Source: CBFGTV01 sp965652145 (GTDB lineage: Bacteria > Bacillota > Clostridia > Peptostreptococcales > Natronincolaceae). Taken from it: DNA of 34,421 nt. Both the position numbers and the translations under genes were made by a program. The notes under the pieces were generated by a model, which saw only the letters and a program-made list of their open reading frames with translations, did no database searches and was not told the origin of the DNA. Location: assembly GCA_965652145.1 (NCBI GenBank), contig CBFGTV010000033.1, positions 1 through 34,421 on the forward strand, written 5' to 3'. Within the stretch, counting starts at the first letter, position 1. Every line of letters begins with the position of its first letter. Positions 23,269 to 32,203 of this stretch are shown here, piece after piece.

Positions 23269-24762
23269 TTGAATATATTTACTGAAAAATTTAGAGAAGT
23301 TCTTTCTTCAATTTTGCCTATTACGATCATTGTCTTGATCTTGAACTTTACCCTTACCCCCCTGCCCCTGCCTCTATTGATTAGGTTTTTATTGGGTAGT
23401 GTATTGATTTTACTAGGCCTGTCTGTCTTTTTAATCGGAATCGATATTAGTATAACCCCCCTCGGCAGCCTGGTGGGATCAACACTGGCCAAAACCAATA
23501 AGCTATGGGCTATTATCATCGGGGGCCTTGTGCTGGGCTTTTTTATCTCAATTGCCGAACCGGGCTTAATTGTCCTGGCCAATCAGGTGGATATGGTGAC
23601 TTCCGGTCAGATATCCAGCTTAAGCATTTTAATTACCGTGTCAATTGGCCTGGCCATCATGCTTGCACTGGGGTTCATCAGAATTGTTTCAAATATTCCC
23701 CTATATAAGCTATTAACAGGATTATACGGTTTAACCTTTATATTGGCCTTATTTACCTCCACGGAGTTTTTGGCCATTTCCTTTGATGCCTCCGGGGCCA
23801 CTACAGGAATTCTGGCGGTTCCCTTTATATTGGCCCTGTCCCTGGGGATATCCACCCTAAAGAAGGACAGTAAGGCATCGGAAAAGGACAGCTTTGGCCT
23901 CGTGGCCGTTGCATCTGTCGGTGCCATCATTTCTGTTATGCTTTTAAGTATTTTTACTACAACCGAAGAATTTACTTCTGGGCTGGAAATTAATATGGCT
24001 GAATCAGGCTCCATAATCGGACCCTTTATTCAGATCATTCCCACCGTATTAAAGGAGGGCTTTCTTACGATACTACCACTGTTAATCATTTTTCTTATTT
24101 TGTATCGAATGTCGTTAGATATGAGCAGAAGATCCTTTGCAAGAATGATTAAGGGCTTTGTCTATGCCTTTATTGGCCTGTTCCTATTTTTAGTGGGCGT
24201 TAATGCTGGCTTTATGGACGTAGGAACACTAATCGGCCACCGTCTTGCTTCCCTTGACAACAAGCTTTATGTTATAATAATTGGATTCGTACTAGGTATT
24301 GTGACCATTCTGGCAGAACCGGCGGTTTATGTATTAACCCATCAAATTGAGGAGGTTACCAGCGGTTATGTCAAGAGAAAGGCCGTTTTAATTGCCCTCT
24401 CCATCGGTGTAGGCCTGGCTGTGGCCCTTTCTATGATAAGAATCGTAATACCCTCGATTCAATTATGGCATTACTTATTGCCTGGCTATTTAATTTCCAT
24501 TGGAATGACCTATTTCGTTCCCAAGCTGTTTGTTGGGATTGCCTTTGATGCCGGGGGCGTGGCCACAGGCCCTATGACGGCCACCTTTATTTTAGCCTTC
24601 ACCCAGGGGGCCGCAGAAGCAGTGGAGGCTGCCAGTATTTTAATTGATGGCTTCGGAATGATTGCCACCGTTGCCTTAACACCAATTATTACGCTGCAGC
24701 TATTAGGTTTTATCTTCCAGTTAAAGTCTAAGAAAGGAGGTATTTTAGAGGATGTTCAGTAA
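23269..24762 (+). CDS. DUF1538 membrane protein (two fused DUF1538 domains)
   Basis: The ~497-residue protein is built of two DUF1538 domains. Each half has an AEP element (ISIAEPGLIVLANQVDMVTS near residue 97; TILAEPAVYVLTHQIEEVTS near 350) and a FDAxGxxTGxxxxxFILA element (FDASGATTGILAVPFILALS; FDAGGVATGPMTATFILAF). The rest is hydrophobic, about ten or more helices, so a duplicated transporter-like fold is likely; the substrate is unknown. A TTG at 23269 follows AAGGAAGTG with good spacing; a GTG at 23248 lacks an RBS but is possible. The downstream P-II-like gene overlaps it by 11 bp. Confidence 0.8.
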   Translation: MNIFTEKFREVLSSILPITIIVLILNFTLTPLPLPLLIRFLLGSVLILLGLSVFLIGIDISITPLGSLVGSTLAKTNKLWAIIIGGLVLGFFISIAEPGLIVLANQVDMVTSGQISSLSILITVSIGLAIMLALGFIRIVSNIPLYKLLTGLYGLTFILALFTSTEFLAISFDASGATTGILAVPFILALSLGISTLKKDSKASEKDSFGLVAVASVGAIISVMLLSIFTTTEEFTSGLEINMAESGSIIGPFIQIIPTVLKEGFLTILPLLIIFLILYRMSLDMSRRSFARMIKGFVYAFIGLFLFLVGVNAGFMDVGTLIGHRLASLDNKLYVIIIGFVLGIVTILAEPAVYVLTHQIEEVTSGYVKRKAVLIALSIGVGLAVALSMIRIVIPSIQLWHYLLPGYLISIGMTYFVPKLFVGIAFDAGGVATGPMTATFILAFTQGAAEAVEAASILIDGFGMIATVALTPIITLQLLGFIFQLKSKKGGILEDVQ

Positions 24763-25417
24763 TCCTGTGGATCCAAGCTACGAATTATTATGTGTCATCG
24801 TAAACTATGGCTTGGCAAGCAAAGTTATCAAGCACGCAAAAAATTATGGTGTAACAGGTGGTGTAATCTTTCTAGGCAAGGGAACTATTCAAAATCCTAT
24901 TTTAGAATTTCTTGAGTTAAATGAGGCGAGAAGGGAAATTATTCTAATGGCTGCGACAAAGGAAACGGCCTATACTGCCCTGGATGAGCTGAACAAAAAG
25001 TTCCGCTTTGACAAACCTCATCATGGCATTGCCTTTAGTACCTCTGTCATGAATATATTGGGAACCAAGAACTTAACCTGTACGGATGTAAAGGAGTGTA
25101 GGAAGATGGAAAATCAAAAATATAACCTAATTTTTGTGGTTGTCGATAGAGGAAAGGCAGAATTTGTGGTGGATGCCGCCAACAAGGCTGGCTCCAGGGG
25201 AGCAACCATTATTAACGCCAGGGGTTCAGGTATTCATGAAACCAGCAAGCTCTTTTCCATGGAAATAGAACCAGAAAAGGAGATTGTACTAATTATTTCA
25301 GAAAGCAGTCGGACAGAACCAATAGCTGCCTCCATCAGAAATAACCTTGAAATCGACAAGCCCGGCAATGGTATTATTTTTATCCAAGATATCAATAAAA
25401 CCATCGGCTTATACTAA
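24752..25417 (+). CDS. Tandem P-II-like protein, probable regulator of the DUF1538 protein
   Basis: The 221-residue protein has two P-II-like ferredoxin folds, about 10-108 and 125-221. The repeats share a start (YELLCVIVNYGLASKVIKHA; YNLIFVVVDRGKAEFVVDAA), a T-loop-like region (GVTGGVIFLGKGT; GSRGATIINARGSG), and an end (FDKPHHGIAFSTSV; IDKPGNGIIFIQDI). P-II proteins bind nucleotides and control nitrogen transporters and enzymes; stand-alone P-II-like relatives often pair with membrane transporters. The 11-bp overlap with the DUF1538 gene suggests it binds that protein. The AGGAGG is 12 bp ahead of the ATG. The ligand is unknown. Confidence 0.75.
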   Translation: MFSNPVDPSYELLCVIVNYGLASKVIKHAKNYGVTGGVIFLGKGTIQNPILEFLELNEARREIILMAATKETAYTALDELNKKFRFDKPHHGIAFSTSVMNILGTKNLTCTDVKECRKMENQKYNLIFVVVDRGKAEFVVDAANKAGSRGATIINARGSGIHETSKLFSMEIEPEKEIVLIISESSRTEPIAASIRNNLEIDKPGNGIIFIQDINKTIGLY

Positions 25418-25484
25418 AGGGAACAGGCCCACCCATTGGCAGACTGTTCCTAGAAATAAAACCCATCTATATTAAAAAGCTATT

Positions 25485-25536
25485 AAGGCTGCTGATCAAT
25501 GATTTATCATTTTCAGCAGCCTTATCTATTGTTTTT
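25485..25536 (+). terminator. Terminator of the DUF1538/P-II-like operon
   Basis: An 11-bp stem (AAGGCTGCTGA with TCAGCAGCCTT) encloses a smaller ATGA/TCAT hairpin and is followed by ATCTATTGTTTTTT. Another dyad (GGAACAG/CTGTTCC, about 25420-25450) lies between it and the stop but lacks a T-run. Confidence 0.8.
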
Positions 25537-25620
25537 TGAAAACTTCCTTCTAATTCAGCTATTCACTTTTTGCCACAATAGGTATGAAACAAATTCCTTC
25601 TTCCCATACTATAGTTATCC

Positions 25621-25672
25621 TTGATAAACAACTATATTAGTGTTATATATATTACACCTAGCCAGGGTGTAA
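25621..25672 (+). promoter_or_regulatory. Promoter and dyad before the PRD regulator gene
   Basis: TTGATA (25621), a 17-bp spacer and TATATA (25644) form a vegetative-type promoter. A 7-bp inverted repeat (TTACACC, 7-nt loop, GGTGTAA; 25652-25672) follows the -10 box and could be an operator or an autoregulation site. Confidence 0.45.
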
Positions 25673-25716
25673 CTTATTCAGATTGTCAACAATAATGTGG
25701 CAAGGAGGTGAACAGC

Positions 25717-27813
25717 ATGTTAGACGAAAGAAAAACACAGCTAATTCAATGCTTATTGGGTCAGGATGATTTTATCACCATTAAGGAGATGGCTGATCAA
25801 TTTCATGTGGGCTTAAGAACCATTCGTTATGACCTGGACGCAATCGATGCCTGGCTGGCAGAGAATGGCTTCAGGGTTTTAACCAGGGCTCCTCGTAAGG
25901 GCGTGTTCCTGGAGGCCGGGGAAGGCGACAAGGAATCAATTCAAGCCAAACTAAAGCCCAGTGACTACTATTCCTACGTGCTTTCACCAGAAGAACGCCA
26001 AAAGCTGGTACTATTAAATATTTTAAGTGAAAACAGGCCGGTAAACCTGATCGAACTGGCCGATAAAACCGCTGTAAGTAAAACCACTATTGCGAACGAT
26101 TTAGATCATATCAGCAAATGGCTGAAGGAGTTTCATCTTAAGCTCATTCGCAGAAAGGGCTATGGAATCTATGTGGAGGGTACGGAAGAAAATAAGCGGA
26201 ATGCCATCAGTACACTCCTTAAGATATTGGCGAACCCTGGCAGACAGGTTTACAGTGATCAATCCATTGAAAAATATATCGAATCATTAAAGGAATGGCT
26301 GCCTAAAATTGATCTGAATTTTATTAAAACGGAGATTGAAAGGGTTCAGGAGCGGCTAATGATCAAATTCAGCTATGAAGGCTTTGTCAGTCTAATGTCG
26401 CATTTAGCCTTGGCCATTGAGCGGGTTACCCTGGGAAAGGACATTTTAATCAGTAAGGAGCTTCTGCATGATTTAATGGCTAAGGAGGAATTTGCCATAG
26501 CCAAGGGCTTAAGCGAGCGTATTTCCCAATATTTTAATATTAAAATGCCTTTAGATGAAACGGGCTATATTACCCTTCATTTAATCGGAGCCAAGCTAAG
26601 CTTTGTGGGGGATCAGGACAAATACGTTAGAAAAAACAGTCAGTTGGCCTATGTAATCGATCAAATCATCAGCCATGTGGAACGGGTGCTGGGGGTTTCG
26701 TTTACAAGCCGATCCTCTCTTAAAAAGGATTTGTATATTCACCTGATGCCTACGATTCAACGGCTAAAATATAATAAGCCCCTACAAAACCCTTTGCTCA
26801 GTGAGATTGTTTCAAGATATAATGCTGTATTTCAGGCATGCAGCGGTGCCAGACAATACCTTGAAAGGGAATTTCATATTAAGGTAAATGACCATGAGGT
26901 AGCCTATATCGCTATGCATTTTGGAGCCGCATTGGAGGCTCAGCGACCCAAAAACAATGAAACATCCAATATTCTACTGGTTTGTGCCAGCGGTATCGGA
27001 ACCTCCAAGCTGTTAGAGGCCAATTTGTTATCTTATTTTCGAGCCTTCCACATCATTGATATTGTTTCTCATCAAGATGTATCCAGGTATATGGACTCTG
27101 ATGAAATTGACCTGATTATCTCTACCATTCCAATTCAGGAGTCTAAAATACCCGTTGTTGTAGTTTCGCCGCTGTTAGATCAAAAGGATATTCAAATGCT
27201 TTCCAGTTACCTGACGGCCAACCATCATTTTAAATATAACAGCACTGGTTTGATTATGGACGTGATGAATATTATTGGTAAGCACTGCACCATACAAAAC
27301 TATGATGGCCTTCAGACTGAAATTGCATCCCTCTTTAACAATATTAATCGTTTATATAGCCCCCTTACTTCCACTCCCCAAAGAAGGATATTGTCGAAGG
27401 AAAATATTCAGCTTCAGGTTGAATGCAGCACCTGGGAGGAAGCGGTTGAAAAGGCTGCCCAGCCACTATTGGATAAGGGCTATATTGAAGGGGGTTATGT
27501 GGAACGAATTATTGAAAAAATAAAGCGCCATGGCCCTTATATGGTAATTGCCCCCGGTATCGCCATGCCCCATGGCGGAATAGATGATGGTGCCAATAAA
27601 ACCGCCTTGGCCATTATGACTTTAAAAAAACCTGTTAAATTTTATCATCAGAAAAATGACCCGGTGCATACGGTGATTTTTCTGGCAGCAAAGGATAATT
27701 ATACCCATATTGAAGCCCTGACCCATGTACTGGAACAATTATCGATAAAGGAAAACATTGATAAATTAATTGCTTCATCAAGCTCAAAGGAAATTTACGA
27801 GCTATTGAAATAG
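25717..27813 (+). CDS. PRD-type transcription activator with PTS IIB-like and IIA domains
   Basis: The 698-residue protein is of the MtlR/LicR type: two helix-turn-helix domains (about 5-60 and 90-155), PRD1 (about 190-290, LMSHLALAIERV and YITLHLIGAK with the phosphorylatable His), PRD2 (about 300-410, DLYIHLMPTIQRL and YIAMHFGAALE), a IIB-like domain (LLVCASGIGTSKLLEANL with Cys near 427) and a type-2 IIA domain (IAPGIAMPHGGIDD with His near 610). It has DNA-binding HTH domains rather than an RNA-binding CAT domain, so it should activate transcription when the PTS sugar is present. It is first in the PTS operon, 14 bp before IIA. AAGGAGG fits ATG 25717. Confidence 0.88.
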   Translation: MLDERKTQLIQCLLGQDDFITIKEMADQFHVGLRTIRYDLDAIDAWLAENGFRVLTRAPRKGVFLEAGEGDKESIQAKLKPSDYYSYVLSPEERQKLVLLNILSENRPVNLIELADKTAVSKTTIANDLDHISKWLKEFHLKLIRRKGYGIYVEGTEENKRNAISTLLKILANPGRQVYSDQSIEKYIESLKEWLPKIDLNFIKTEIERVQERLMIKFSYEGFVSLMSHLALAIERVTLGKDILISKELLHDLMAKEEFAIAKGLSERISQYFNIKMPLDETGYITLHLIGAKLSFVGDQDKYVRKNSQLAYVIDQIISHVERVLGVSFTSRSSLKKDLYIHLMPTIQRLKYNKPLQNPLLSEIVSRYNAVFQACSGARQYLEREFHIKVNDHEVAYIAMHFGAALEAQRPKNNETSNILLVCASGIGTSKLLEANLLSYFRAFHIIDIVSHQDVSRYMDSDEIDLIISTIPIQESKIPVVVVSPLLDQKDIQMLSSYLTANHHFKYNSTGLIMDVMNIIGKHCTIQNYDGLQTEIASLFNNINRLYSPLTSTPQRRILSKENIQLQVECSTWEEAVEKAAQPLLDKGYIEGGYVERIIEKIKRHGPYMVIAPGIAMPHGGIDDGANKTALAIMTLKKPVKFYHQKNDPVHTVIFLAAKDNYTHIEALTHVLEQLSIKENIDKLIASSSSKEIYELLK

Positions 27814-27827
27814 AGGAGGAATGACCC

Positions 27828-28265
27828 ATGATTAATGAATTTATTAGCCCTGAAACCATAGCGGTAAAGGTAAAGGTTGATTGCTGGAAGGAAGCTATTA
27901 GAAAGGCAGGTGAGCTCTTACTACAGGCAGATGCCATTGAGGAGGGATATATTGATGCAATGATTCAAAGGGTTACGGAGCTGGGACCCTATATCGTTAT
28001 TGCTCCCCAGGTGGCCATGCCCCATGCCAGGCCTGAGGATGGAACAAAGCGTACCGCTTTAGCCATGATTACCCTTGCAGACGGGGTTAACTTTGGTCAT
28101 GAAAAAAATGATCCTGTCAGGCTGGTGATTGCCCTGGCAGCAGTGGACAATCAATCCCATATAAACGCCTTAGCAAAGCTAATGGATTTACTTGGTGACA
28201 ATGAAAAGCTGAATCATATTTTAGAAAGCAAGTCCAGCCAAGCATTGTATGATGTTTTGTTATAG
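27828..28265 (+). CDS. PTS IIA component (mannitol/ascorbate type)
   Basis: The 145-residue cytoplasmic protein has the EIIA type-2 signature IVIAPQVAMPHARPEDG with phosphorylatable His near residue 66, and a later VIALAAVDNQSHINAL. It takes phosphate from HPr-His and passes it to the IIB below. It resembles UlaC, and the IIA domain fused to the regulator just upstream. GAGGAGG precedes the ATG, 14 bp after the regulator. Confidence 0.88.
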   Translation: MINEFISPETIAVKVKVDCWKEAIRKAGELLLQADAIEEGYIDAMIQRVTELGPYIVIAPQVAMPHARPEDGTKRTALAMITLADGVNFGHEKNDPVRLVIALAAVDNQSHINALAKLMDLLGDNEKLNHILESKSSQALYDVLL

Positions 28266-28363
28266 TAAAGTCTTCCTTTGAAAAATTGATAGGCGACTTT
28301 ATTGAAATCATTACAAAAAAATTTAAACAAACACTAATTTAAAAAATGAAAGGATGATTAATT

Positions 28364-28645
28364 ATGTTAAAAATATTTACTGTATGTGGTGCTGGAGTAG
28401 GAAGTAGTATGATGCTGAAGGTATTTACCCAACAAATTATATCAAGTGAAAATTTAGATGCACAAATTGAAGCCACTGATATTGGCTCCCTTGACCCAAA
28501 TGCTGCTGATATCATTATAACCACTACTGATTTTGCCAATGTAATTAGAAATACCACTGCTAAGATAATCAAAATAGACAATCTTACTGATAAGCAATAT
28601 TTAAAGGAGCAGCTATTAAAAACCATACAGGAGCTTGAAAAGTAG
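28364..28645 (+). CDS. PTS IIB component (ascorbate type)
   Basis: The 93-residue protein opens with FTVCGAGVGSSMMLKVF; the Cys near residue 8 is the phosphorylation site, and the P-loop-like CGAGxGSS is typical of UlaB-like IIB. It passes phosphate from IIA to the sugar held by IIC. RBS AAAGGATG is weaker than its neighbours, and the 98-bp gap to IIA holds a loose AAAGTC/GACTTT dyad (about 28267-28300), so this gene may be under a separate post-transcriptional control. Confidence 0.88.
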   Translation: MLKIFTVCGAGVGSSMMLKVFTQQIISSENLDAQIEATDIGSLDPNAADIIITTTDFANVIRNTTAKIIKIDNLTDKQYLKEQLLKTIQELEK

Positions 28646-28686
28646 CTAATGCAGCACCTTATAAAAATATATAAGGAGGTAATCTT

Positions 28687-29961
28687 ATGAACATTATTAT
28701 GTATATTATTTCCAACGTATTAAGCGAAGCAGCCTTTCTTATTGGTATGGTGGCCCTGTTGGGGTTAGTGGCCCAAAGAAAGAAATTCAGTGATGTTGTG
28801 GCCGGTACCGTTAAAACCATGGTAGGATTTCTACTCATCACAACTGGGGCCCAAAGCATGGGTACAACCCTGCTGCCGATCCAATCTATGCTTCAGCATG
28901 TATTCGGCCTTGAGGCGAATCTGACAGATCTTAATACAGCCATCGGATCGAGTATGGCAGCCTTTGGGGCCTCTGCCACCCTCATATTTGCCCTGGGCTT
29001 TATCGTCAATATATTGCTGGCACGCTTTACAAAATACAAGTATATCCATCTGTCAGCCCATGTTTCCTTCTTTTATGCGGGATTAATCGCAGCCCTGTTA
29101 ACGGTAGGAACAAGCCTTTCTCCCCTTTGGGTTACTGTAATTGGTTCTATCCTGCTGGGACTTTATTTAACCTTTACCTGCGCCTATATGGCACCATTAA
29201 TGAAGGACGTACCCGGTGGTGAAGGCTTTACCATTGCCCATTCCAGCTCAATCGGCTGCTGGATTGCTGCAAAGGCGGGTAAACTGGTGGGGAATAAGGA
29301 CAAAAGCCTGGAAGACATAAAGCTTCCAAAGGCCTTAGGCTTTTTAAGGGAAACCACCATTGCCTTAAGTGTAATCATGACGATAATCTTTTTCATTATT
29401 TCATTAATTACAGGGCCAAATTTTGTTATGAATAACCTCAGTGATGGAAAGGATATTGTTATCTTTTCAATTTTAAACGGTCTAACCTTTGGGCTCTGGA
29501 TCACCGTTATTATTACAGGGGTTCGTATGATGCTTTCTGAAATTATTCCAGCCTTCCATGGTATTTCAGACAGACTGGTGCCCAATGCCGTACCAGGGTT
29601 AGATATTCCCCTATTATTCCCCAGCCACCCCACCTCTGTTATTGTTGGATTCCTGACAAGTCTGGTGGCAAGCTTAATTGGTATGCTGGTTCTGGGAATT
29701 GTTAAATATCCTGTTATTGTGTTTCCAGCCTTAATCCCTACCTTCTTCACCGGAGCAATAACAGCTATTTTTGGTAATTCCACAGGGGGTAGAAGGGGTG
29801 CAATTGTAGGTTCATTTATAAATGGTTTGATTTTAATCTTTGGGCAGGCCTTCCTGCTTCCCTATATTGGCGCCTATGAACCGATCATGCGGGTGCTGAG
29901 TGAAACAGACTATACCTTCTTCGGCCCGATTCTTGGGTGGCTATTGGGGTTAATTGGATAA
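28687..29961 (+). CDS. PTS IIC component, ascorbate-type (UlaA family)
   Basis: The 424-residue membrane protein has about ten hydrophobic segments and the UlaA pattern (FLLITTGAQSMG near residue 55, NAVPGLDIPLLFPSHPTSVI near 300, FTGAITAIFGNSTGGRRGAI near 358). It is the membrane channel of an L-ascorbate-type PTS, but the family also takes other pentitols or sugar acids, so the substrate is open. AAGGAGG precedes the ATG. Its TAA stop shares one base with the ATG of the next gene (TAATG), a translational coupling. Confidence 0.88.
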   Translation: MNIIMYIISNVLSEAAFLIGMVALLGLVAQRKKFSDVVAGTVKTMVGFLLITTGAQSMGTTLLPIQSMLQHVFGLEANLTDLNTAIGSSMAAFGASATLIFALGFIVNILLARFTKYKYIHLSAHVSFFYAGLIAALLTVGTSLSPLWVTVIGSILLGLYLTFTCAYMAPLMKDVPGGEGFTIAHSSSIGCWIAAKAGKLVGNKDKSLEDIKLPKALGFLRETTIALSVIMTIIFFIISLITGPNFVMNNLSDGKDIVIFSILNGLTFGLWITVIITGVRMMLSEIIPAFHGISDRLVPNAVPGLDIPLLFPSHPTSVIVGFLTSLVASLIGMLVLGIVKYPVIVFPALIPTFFTGAITAIFGNSTGGRRGAIVGSFINGLILIFGQAFLLPYIGAYEPIMRVLSETDYTFFGPILGWLLGLIG

Positions 29962-30701
29962 TGGAAAATATTAATAGAATTTTCAAGAATCAAACCAAAT
30001 GTATTACCCTCTATCTAACCCTGGGGTATCCCAGTGTGGAAGAATTTTTCAGGCATGTTGATATACTGGTTGAAGCAGGTATGGATATTTTGGAAATCGG
30101 CATACCCGTTACAAACCCTTGTCTTGATGGCAATACCATTGCCGATACCCACCATCGGGCCATAGAATTGGGTTTTAATGAAGATATGTTGGTATCATCA
30201 TTAAAAAAACTGAGGGAAAGATACCCAAAGCTGCCTATTGTCATTTTATCCTATCACGAGGGAATCAATCAATATCATTTACTTGATTGGCAAAAGACAC
30301 AGCTCTACGACCTCATCCTTTGTCCCGACCACTTTGTTACCACCCGGGATGAGGACTCAAAGCTTGTACAGATCTACCATGAGGACATGTCTGATGAAGT
30401 CATTCAGGAAAGACTGGCCCATAATAAAGGCTTCGCCTACGTCATGTCAGGCCATGGCACCACCGGTGGAAAGGGTTCATTGCCCCAGGGATATCTTAAC
30501 ACCATGCAGCGAATACGGAGTTTTACCGATATTCCCATTCAGGTCGGCTTTGGAATTCACCATCCTGATCAGGTGAAAAGGGTCATTGAAAATGGTGCCG
30601 ATGGTGTGATTATAGGAAGTGAAATTATTCGAATCATTAATCAAAGGGATGATGATCAGCTAAAGAGCTATGTACAATCAATTGTCAAGGCCAGGGGATA
30701 A
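29961..30701 (+). CDS. TrpA-like TIM-barrel protein in PTS operon
   Basis: The 246-residue protein follows the TrpA pattern: ITLYLTLGYPSVEEF near residue 14, MDILEIGIPVTNPCLDG near 38 (Glu and Asp match the catalytic pair of TrpA), YVMSGHGTTGGKGSL near 160 and the phosphate-binding VGFGIHHPDQV and GADGVIIGSEI. No TrpB partner is in the window, and the usual PFSDPLADG reads PVTNPCLDG. Coupled to the IIC gene, it more likely acts on a sugar phosphate from the PTS (an aldolase- or decarboxylase-type step, as the UlaD barrel does) than on indole-glycerol phosphate. The role is inferred. Confidence 0.75.
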   Translation: MENINRIFKNQTKCITLYLTLGYPSVEEFFRHVDILVEAGMDILEIGIPVTNPCLDGNTIADTHHRAIELGFNEDMLVSSLKKLRERYPKLPIVILSYHEGINQYHLLDWQKTQLYDLILCPDHFVTTRDEDSKLVQIYHEDMSDEVIQERLAHNKGFAYVMSGHGTTGGKGSLPQGYLNTMQRIRSFTDIPIQVGFGIHHPDQVKRVIENGADGVIIGSEIIRIINQRDDDQLKSYVQSIVKARG

Positions 30702-30716
30702 CCCCCTGGCCTTTTT
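30687..30716 (+). terminator. Terminator of the PTS operon
   Basis: A perfect 11-bp stem (AAGGCCAGGGG and CCCCTGGCCTT) with a 5-nt loop is followed by TTTTT. The stop codon of the TrpA-like gene lies in the loop. Confidence 0.9.
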
Positions 30717-30739
30717 CCTGCTTTATTATCTGGACTCAA

Positions 30740-30768
30740 TTGAAGAATCCTCTACAATAGGATAAAAT
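30740..30768 (+). promoter_or_regulatory. Promoter of the prolyl-tRNA deacylase gene
   Basis: TTGAAG, a 17-bp spacer and TAAAAT form a vegetative-type promoter, with a start near 30775, before the ATG at 30822. Confidence 0.55.
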
Positions 30769-30821
30769 AAATAGTATATTCTAAAGACAAAATACTCGAT
30801 GATTGAACAGGAGATATTAAC

Positions 30822-31376
30822 ATGGAAGAAATCTGGATTGACTCAACCCTTTACACAACCAAACCAGATGGGGAAGGGAGGCTGGCCGTTGAAATGGCTG
30901 TTTATGACCTGCTTGACGACCTTGACATTCCCTACTGGCGGTTAGACCACGACGCCACCCCATCAATTGAGGCCTGCAGGCAGGTTGACCGGCTGTTGGG
31001 GATTAAGCTATGTAAAAATTTGTTTCTGTGCAACACCCAGAAGACCCGCTTTTATCTATTACTGATGCCAGGGGAAAAAAGGTTTAGAACAAAGGAGCTT
31101 TCAAAGCAAATCAACTCCTCTCGACTATCCTTTGGTGAAAGCCAGGATATGGAACGACTGCTAAGGGTGGCTCCAGGCTCAGCCACTGTTTTATCGTTAA
31201 TGAATGATACAGATAAAGCGGTTCAGTTAATCATTGACCGTGAAATATTAAAGGAGCCCTATTTGGGCTGCCACCCCTGTATTAACACAACCAGCCTGAA
31301 AATTAAATTAGATGACATTTTGAACAAGTTCCTGCCCTATATAGGCCATAGCCCTCTTTGGGTTGAGCTGGAATAA
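30822..31376 (+). CDS. YbaK/ProX-type prolyl-tRNA deacylase (PrdX-like)
   Basis: The 184-residue protein has the YbaK/aminoacyl-tRNA-editing fold, with the conserved Lys in GIKLCKNLFLCNTQKTRF near residue 66, LLLMPGEKRFRTKEL, and LRVAPGSATVLSLMNDT, GCHPCINTTSLKI near 150. Such free-standing editing proteins remove Ala (or similar) wrongly loaded on tRNA-Pro; the PrdX name comes from the proline-reductase locus of clostridia. No prd genes are present here. AGGAG lies ahead of the ATG and the gene is a single unit. Confidence 0.85.
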   Translation: MEEIWIDSTLYTTKPDGEGRLAVEMAVYDLLDDLDIPYWRLDHDATPSIEACRQVDRLLGIKLCKNLFLCNTQKTRFYLLLMPGEKRFRTKELSKQINSSRLSFGESQDMERLLRVAPGSATVLSLMNDTDKAVQLIIDREILKEPYLGCHPCINTTSLKIKLDDILNKFLPYIGHSPLWVELE

Positions 31377-31479
31377 AGGAAGGCTTTATTGACCCATTAT
31401 GGTAAGCTTGCGTTGAAATCTTTTCACAGAAATAAAAACAAGTTTTTTGCAATCAATCCTGGATAGTATTTGATATTTT

Positions 31480-32070
31480 TCAATTATCTCCCTGATAGAT
31501 TTGTACAGCCTTTCCATTAGCCATGATAAATGTAAAGGTCTGTTGAAAACCACCGGCTAAATCCGACTCCAATACCGCCAAAAACTCATCCCTTGAAACG
31601 GGTACCAGGGTCAATTCCGTTGCCATAAAGGCTGTAAAGTCATCCGATAAAGTTATCTTAATTGCTTCTCCGGCCTCTTTACCATCCTTATTTGTCTTCT
31701 TTACGGTTATAATAATTTCATTGTCGATTTCAGCCTCTACAATCTCACCACTAATTTTATCTAGCTGCAAGACTTTATATATTAAATCCTGCAGTCGGCT
31801 GTATTCAATTCGAGTGATATTAATAAATTGCTGCAGATCTTCATTGGGCAGATGTTCTTCTATTGTATTCAAACGATTGATCATGTCTGCCTGAATTTCC
31901 CCTATGTTTTTGATTGTCTCGTAAGAAGAACCTGCCGTCATTTCAGCTGCCCTCAATGTTTCTACAGTTTTGCTTAACTGAACCAGCTCAATTGACAAAA
32001 CTAAAATTCCAAGAAAAAGTATTGCCATCACAATAGCGCTAGCCTTAGAAAATTTTAGCTTCAATTTCAA
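31480..32070 (-). CDS. Membrane-anchored protein, unknown function
   Basis: The 196-residue protein has one N-terminal membrane helix (AIVMAILFLGILVLSIELV, about 11-29), a helical, partly coiled-coil stretch (about 30-100, ETIKNIGEIQADMINRLNTI), then a mixed alpha/beta extracytoplasmic domain ending in FIMANGKAVQIYQGD. It should be anchored with most of the protein outside. No family was recognised. GGGGG lies before the ATG. Confidence 0.6.
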   Translation of the reverse strand: MKLKLKFSKASAIVMAILFLGILVLSIELVQLSKTVETLRAAEMTAGSSYETIKNIGEIQADMINRLNTIEEHLPNEDLQQFINITRIEYSRLQDLIYKVLQLDKISGEIVEAEIDNEIIITVKKTNKDGKEAGEAIKITLSDDFTAFMATELTLVPVSRDEFLAVLESDLAGGFQQTFTFIMANGKAVQIYQGDN

Positions 32071-32203
32071 GACCCCCTTTTATCTCCGTTGGGAGTTATT
32101 TTATTTTCCATTTAGTTTGTCACCTACCTTTTATTTATCAGTTTTAGATACCTTCTTTCTGGTATTTCACCTAGAAACAGGATTTACTGCTATTTTTATG
32201 ATT

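Noticed and set aside
29184..29783. 199-codon open frame on the minus strand
   Set aside because: It lies wholly inside the PTS IIC gene, has no RBS or domain, and is a shadow of the hydrophobic coding sequence.
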